Assembly: GCA_030916665.1 (NCBI GenBank)
Contig: JAUPWC010000633.1
Span: forward strand, 1 to 10,482
Direction of reading: 5' to 3'
Length of the DNA stretch: 10,482 nt
From: Verrucomicrobiota bacterium
GTDB taxonomy: Bacteria > Verrucomicrobiota > Verrucomicrobiia > Opitutales > Opitutaceae
Positions 7,364-10,482 of this stretch are shown piece after piece. A program made the translations under genes and the position numbers. How positions within the stretch are numbered: position 1 is the stretch's first letter; every line of letters starts with the position of its first letter. The notes under the pieces were generated by a model. The model saw nothing but the letters and a program-made list of their open reading frames with translations, had not been told where the DNA came from and searched no databases.

Positions 7364-8371
7364 ATGTCCGGTCTCCCCCTCCTCGCCCTCACCCTCGGTG
7401 ATCCCGCCGGCACCGGCCCCGAATTGCTGACCAAGGCACTCGTGCTGCCCGAGGTGCGCGCGCTCTGCCGTCCGCTCGTCATCGGCGACGTCGCCGTGCT
7501 CACCCAGGCCTGCACCTACACGGGCGCGAAGGTGCGCGTGCGCAGTTTCGCCTCGCCGGAAGCCGCAGAATTCGCCGACGGCGAGATCGCCGTCCACGAT
7601 CTCAAGAACGTCGAGCTCGCGCGCCTCCAGCTCGGCCAGGCCGACCCGATGTGCGGCCACGCCGCCTACGAATACGTGAAGACCGCCGCCGAGCTCGCGC
7701 TCGCGGGCCGCGTCGGCGGCATCGTCACCTCCGCCATCAACAAGGCCGCGCTCAACGCCGCCGGCCACCACTTCGACGGCCACACCGGCCTGCTCGCCGA
7801 GGTCTGCCAGGCGCCCGGCGCGACCATGATGCTCGTGGCCGACAAGCTCCGCGTGAGCCACGTCTCGACCCACGTCTCGCTCCGGCAGGCCATCGATCGC
7901 GTGCGTCCTGAGCGCATCGTCAAGGTGCTCCAGCTGACCCACGCCGCCGTGCAGCGCCTCGGCATCGCCAAGCCCAAGCTCGCCGTCGCCGGCCTCAACC
8001 CGCACGCCGGCGAGGGCGGTCTGTTCGGCGACGAAGAGGAAAAGTTCATCAAGCCCGCGCTTGAGCAGGCCCGCGCGCTCGGGATGGACGTGAGCGGTCC
8101 GTGGCCGGGCGACACGATTTTCTTCCGCGCGTCGCAGGGCGAGTTCGACGGCACCGTCGCCATGTTCCACGACCAGGGCCACGTCGCGGCCAAGATGCTC
8201 GGCATCTGGCGCGGCGTGAACGTCACCCTCGGCCTGCCCATCATCCGCACGTCGGTGGAGCACGGCACCGACTTCACCAACGCCGGCACCGGCCGCGGCG
8301 ACCCGCGCAGCCTCGTCGAAGCCATCAAGCTCGCCGCCGCGCTCGCGCGAAACCCCTCAGCCAGTTTGTAA
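7364..8371 (+). CDS. pdxA2: PdxA2-type 4-phospho-acid-sugar dehydrogenase (PdxA family)
   Basis: This 335-residue protein has the full PdxA family pattern. GDPAGTGPEL at 12-21 is followed by the substrate His140-Thr141 in FDGHTG. The metal ligands are His170 (STHVSLRQ), His214 (LNPHAGEGGLFGDEE) and His269 (MFHDQGH), and TSVEHGTDFTNAGTGRGDP closes the active site. PdxA enzymes oxidise the 3-hydroxyl of a 4-phosphorylated C4 acid with NAD, after which the product decarboxylates. In B6 synthesis the substrate is 4-phosphohydroxy-threonine; paralogues next to DUF1537 kinases (PdxA2) act on 4-phospho-threonate or -erythronate and give dihydroxyacetone phosphate. The 4-base gap to the kinase gene argues for the catabolic role, although family sequence alone would not exclude B6 synthesis. 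The last codons and the TAA stop overlap a 21-base perfect palindrome (8366-8386), so the end of this gene probably also holds the control site of the next one. Confidence 0.9.
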   Translation: MSGLPLLALTLGDPAGTGPELLTKALVLPEVRALCRPLVIGDVAVLTQACTYTGAKVRVRSFASPEAAEFADGEIAVHDLKNVELARLQLGQADPMCGHAAYEYVKTAAELALAGRVGGIVTSAINKAALNAAGHHFDGHTGLLAEVCQAPGATMMLVADKLRVSHVSTHVSLRQAIDRVRPERIVKVLQLTHAAVQRLGIAKPKLAVAGLNPHAGEGGLFGDEEEKFIKPALEQARALGMDVSGPWPGDTIFFRASQGEFDGTVAMFHDQGHVAAKMLGIWRGVNVTLGLPIIRTSVEHGTDFTNAGTGRGDPRSLVEAIKLAAALARNPSASL

Positions 8372-8386
8372 CGTAATACGTTACAA
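8366..8386. promoter_or_regulatory. Perfect 21-base palindrome, probable operator
   Basis: Two 10-base arms, TTGTAACGTA and TACGTTACAA, are exact reverse complements around a single central A. The stem has mixed base composition, lies outside any GC hairpin and has no T-run after it, so it looks like a binding site for a dimeric repressor or activator (GntR- or LacI-type dimension) rather than a terminator. It covers the stop codon of the PdxA2 gene and ends 12 bases before the ATG of the propeller gene, where a bound protein would block or adjust that gene's transcription. No second copy was found in the window. Confidence 0.6.
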
Positions 8387-8398
8387 GTTCCCCATGCC

Positions 8399-10432
8399 AT
8401 GAAACAGCCCCACACCCCGCTCTGCCGGGCACCCCTCGCGCGCCGGAACGATTCAGTCGGATGTGGGTCAGCGCGCTTGCGCGCGCTCTGGGAAGGCGCC
8501 CGCAAGCGGGCTGCCCACAAGATCACCACGGAGCCTCGTCCGGGTTCCAGTGCAAGCTGGGTGTGTTGCGGCGCACTTTTTGCCTGCCTGCTGCCCCTCG
8601 CCCTCGCCGCCGCCGAGCCGCCCGTCCGTTTCACCGGCTCGCTTGATGTCGCGCCCACGGCCGACGGCGGGCTGCGGCCGGTGGTCGGCGTCCACAACCT
8701 CCAGGTCTATCGCGCCAACCGCACTGCACCGGCGCACGCCAGTGGCCTGACCGACACCTACCTGCACGCTCCGATGCTGGCCCACTGGCGCGGGCATTTC
8801 TACCTCGAATACCTCAGCGGTCCGCACGCCGAGCACGAGCCGCCCTGCTCGACCTCCCTGACGCGTTCCGCCGACGGAATCACCTGGGAGGCGCCGCGCG
8901 TCGTGTTCCCGGCCTTCACGTTGCCCGATGGCAAGCAGACCATCGCGCACCAACGCATGGGCTTCTACGTCGCCCCCGATGGCCGTTTGCTCGTGCTCGG
9001 TTTCTACGGACGCTACCCCTCGCCCAACGACGGCACCGGTATCGGCCGCGCCGTGCGCGAAATCCGCACCGACGGCAGCGTCGGTCCGCTCTATTTCCTC
9101 CGCCCAAACGCCAAGTCCGCGTTTCCTGACTTCACGCCGCCCTACCCGCTCTACACGGCATCGCCCGACCAGGGTTTCGTTGCCGCCTGCGACGCGCTGC
9201 TCGCCGACAAGCTCATGACCGCGCAGTGGTGGGAGGAGGAGATGCTCGACGAGAGCGGCTTCTACCGCGTGCGCGGCAAGGCCCTCTCCTACGTCACGCG
9301 CCCCGACGGCTCCACGCTCGGCATCTGGAAGAACCGCCTCGTCGCCACCACGACCGACAAGGGCGAGAAGTGGACGCCGACCACCTTTGCCGGCAACATG
9401 CCGAACAACGGCTCGAAATATTGGCTGCAACGCATGGCCGACGGCCGTTACGGCCTCGTCCTCAACCCGACCAACCGCAACCGCTATCCGCTCGCGCTCA
9501 TGACGAGCCCGGACAGCGCCGAATTCTCCAACCTCTGGACCGTCCATGCCGAGCTGCCCGACCAGCGCTTCGGCGGCTACCTTAAGAACATGGGCCCGCA
9601 ATACGTGCGCGGCATCGTCGAGGGCAACGGCACGCCCCCCGACGCAAAGGACGCCTTCTGGCTTACCTACTCCGTCAACAAGGAGGACATCTGGGTCGCC
9701 CGCGTCCCCGTGCCGGCCACCGCCACCGCCAGCGGGCCGGTGAACGACACCTTCAACGCCGCCACGCCCGGCACCCTGCCCGCCGGCTGGAACATCTACT
9801 CGCCGCTCTGGGCGCCGGTGCGGGTGGTGGACGCGCCCGCTTCTCCTGTGGGAGCGAGCTTGCTCGCGACTGCTTCCACCCCCGAGTCGCGAGCAAGCTC
9901 GCTCCCACATTCCAATCCCACCAACCGCGCGCTCGAACTCCGCGACGAAGACCCCTACGACTACGCCCGTGCGGTCCGCGTGTTTCCCGCCACGCACGGC
10001 GTGAAGGTGTCGTTCAAGGTCTTCGCGCAGCAGAACAACGCCCGCCTCGAGATCGACCTGCTCGACGCCACCGGCCTGCGGCCCGTGCGCCTGGCCTTCG
10101 GTGAGGACGGCCGGCTCTGGGCTTGCCACGAGGCGCAATGGCTCGACGCCGGCGCTTACACCGCCGGCCAGTGGCACACCTTCGAGCTGGAGATTCCCGC
10201 CGATCCCAACGCCGACCGCTGCACCGTGATCGTGAACGGCAAGTCGCCGCTACCGCGTCCGGCCTTCTTCACCGACCCCGTCGCCACGGTTGAGCGCCTC
10301 TCCTTCCGCACCGGCCCGCACCGCGAGCGCGGCTACGGCGGCCGCGACCTCCCCGGCGCCGACCAGAAGGTTCCCGCCGCCGTCTTCCTCATCGACGACG
10401 TTGTGATCGAGCCGGTCGCGGCGACCAAGTAA
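8399..10432 (+). CDS. Secreted BNR/Asp-box beta-propeller (sialidase-fold) protein with C-terminal beta-sandwich
   Basis: This 677-residue protein has a signal-peptide core at 53-71 (SWVCCGALFACLLPLALAA) but an N-region of about 50 residues, unusually long because a palindromic repeat encodes residues 22-41. Residues 80-440 look like a sialidase-type propeller, with Asp-box-like motifs SADGITW (157-163) and TTDKGEKW (318-325), a conserved-looking DTYLHAPMLAHW segment and a closing SVNKEDIWVARVPVP. The FRIP/YRIP arginine motif of true sialidases is missing, so I do not call it a sialidase. Similar proteins in polysaccharide loci are usually labelled exo-alpha-sialidase without proof. From 448 on (NDTFNAATPGTLPAGW) a separate beta-sandwich, LamG/concanavalin-like, reaches the end, interrupted at 483-504 by a second palindrome-encoded segment. 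The gene follows the PdxA2 stop by 27 bases and is preceded by an operator-like palindrome. Activity on a pectin-like glycan is inferred. Confidence 0.85.
   Translation: MKQPHTPLCRAPLARRNDSVGCGSARLRALWEGARKRAAHKITTEPRPGSSASWVCCGALFACLLPLALAAAEPPVRFTGSLDVAPTADGGLRPVVGVHNLQVYRANRTAPAHASGLTDTYLHAPMLAHWRGHFYLEYLSGPHAEHEPPCSTSLTRSADGITWEAPRVVFPAFTLPDGKQTIAHQRMGFYVAPDGRLLVLGFYGRYPSPNDGTGIGRAVREIRTDGSVGPLYFLRPNAKSAFPDFTPPYPLYTASPDQGFVAACDALLADKLMTAQWWEEEMLDESGFYRVRGKALSYVTRPDGSTLGIWKNRLVATTTDKGEKWTPTTFAGNMPNNGSKYWLQRMADGRYGLVLNPTNRNRYPLALMTSPDSAEFSNLWTVHAELPDQRFGGYLKNMGPQYVRGIVEGNGTPPDAKDAFWLTYSVNKEDIWVARVPVPATATASGPVNDTFNAATPGTLPAGWNIYSPLWAPVRVVDAPASPVGASLLATASTPESRASSLPHSNPTNRALELRDEDPYDYARAVRVFPATHGVKVSFKVFAQQNNARLEIDLLDATGLRPVRLAFGEDGRLWACHEAQWLDAGAYTAGQWHTFELEIPADPNADRCTVIVNGKSPLPRPAFFTDPVATVERLSFRTGPHRERGYGGRDLPGADQKVPAAVFLIDDVVIEPVAATK
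8462..8519. repeat. GTGGG-type compound palindrome inside the signal-peptide region of the propeller gene
   Basis: An outer stem pairs TGTGGG-T-CAGC (8462-8472) with GCTGCCCACA (8510-8519) with one bulged T. Inside are two smaller palindromes, GCGCGCTTGCGCGC (8471-8484) and GCCCGCAAGCGGGC (8498-8511), each centred on a two-base TT or AA step. The plan (GTGGG border, CTTGC-centred inner palindrome, CCCAC border) parallels the element at 9847-9909, so both may belong to one family, B. It encodes residues 22-41 of the propeller protein in frame. Confidence 0.65.
9847..9909. repeat. Perfect 25-base inverted repeat, family B (GTGGGAGCGAGCTTGC), inside the propeller gene
   Basis: Arms 9847-9871 and 9885-9909 are exact reverse complements around a 13-base spacer. 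Each arm also contains the self-complementary CGAGCTTGCTCG-like core. Total length is 63 bases, exactly 21 codons, and the frame stays open, encoding residues 483-504 (PVGASLLATAS then PESRASSLPH). The arm text closely resembles the well-known REP sequences of fluorescent pseudomonads (GTGGGAGCGAGCTTGCTC), as remembered. It splits the C-terminal beta-sandwich between VRVVDAP and NRALELRDED. Confidence 0.92.
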
Positions 10433-10447
10433 ACGCTTCCACCTCCC

Positions 10448-10476
10448 TGTCATTCTGAGCGCAGCGAAAAATCCAG
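10448..10476. repeat. Single arm of a family A palindrome cut by the window edge
   Basis: Twenty-nine bases match the left arm at 1997-2025 with one difference (GAAAAATCC for GAAGAATCC). The element begins 15 bases after the stop of the propeller gene, where a transcript hairpin could end the unit. The opposite arm is expected just past the right edge. Confidence 0.8.
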
Positions 10477-10482
10477 CGTCAC

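Noticed and set aside
7364..8371. Vitamin B6 synthesis role for the PdxA protein
   Set aside because: It lies 4 bases after a DUF1537 kinase, with no other B6 or serine-pathway gene nearby; the catabolic PdxA2 role fits better.
7666..8697. Minus-strand frame opposite PdxA2 and the propeller start
   Set aside because: It lies antisense across two well-supported genes and shows no recognisable motif.
8468..10177. Minus-strand frame of 569 codons opposite the propeller gene
   Set aside because: Arg/Gly/Val-rich antisense translation without domains; the plus frame has a signal peptide, Asp boxes and a C-terminal domain.
1997..10476. CRISPR array or insertion-sequence ends
   Set aside because: The repeats are isolated palindromes kilobases apart, without regular spacers, transposase gene or visible target duplications.

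Overview
The window is GC-rich and densely coded, with strong third-position G/C bias. None of the chosen gene starts has a recognisable Shine-Dalgarno box. Secreted glycan-active proteins sit beside a cytoplasmic acid-sugar pathway, and several short palindromic repeats interrupt the coding. Together this fits a polysaccharide-degrading Verrucomicrobiota member, most likely near Opitutaceae. That placement is inferred from protein style and context, with no marker gene to prove it.

Layout. On the minus strand a two-gene unit reads leftwards: a lipoprotein with a six-hairpin (MGH1-like) glycoside hydrolase fold (3654-2122), then a secreted pectate-lyase-fold (right-handed beta-helix) protein (start 2125 or 2002) that runs off the left edge. 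The two overlap by an ATGA stop/start. A 348-base divergent region (3655-4002) separates them from a plus-strand unit. That unit holds an iron-dependent alcohol dehydrogenase (4003-5136), a DapA/KDG-aldolase-family lyase (5138-6037), a DUF1537 four-carbon acid-sugar kinase (6232-7359), a PdxA2-type 4-phosphate dehydrogenase (7364-8371) and a large secreted BNR/Asp-box beta-propeller protein (8399-10432).

Working model (inference). The three secreted proteins take apart an uronate- or acid-sugar-containing glycan such as a pectin side chain. The four cytoplasmic enzymes finish the products. The lyase-family aldolase would split a 2-keto-3-deoxy acid to pyruvate and an aldehyde, and the Fe-ADH would handle the aldehyde or an alcohol. 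The kinase/PdxA2 pair would turn a C4 acid such as threonate or erythronate into a triose phosphate plus CO2. A perfect 21-base palindrome just before the propeller gene looks like an operator for a local regulator. No transporter or regulator gene is inside the window.

The most unusual feature is a set of palindromic elements of at least two sequence families (443-463, 1997-2093, 6090-6172, 8462-8519, 9847-9909, and one arm at 10448-10476). At least three lie inside reading frames and keep them open. Two lengthen the N-regions of signal peptides, and one sits in a loop of a C-terminal beta-sandwich. This looks like repeated in-frame insertion of mobile palindromes into tolerant parts of exported proteins.
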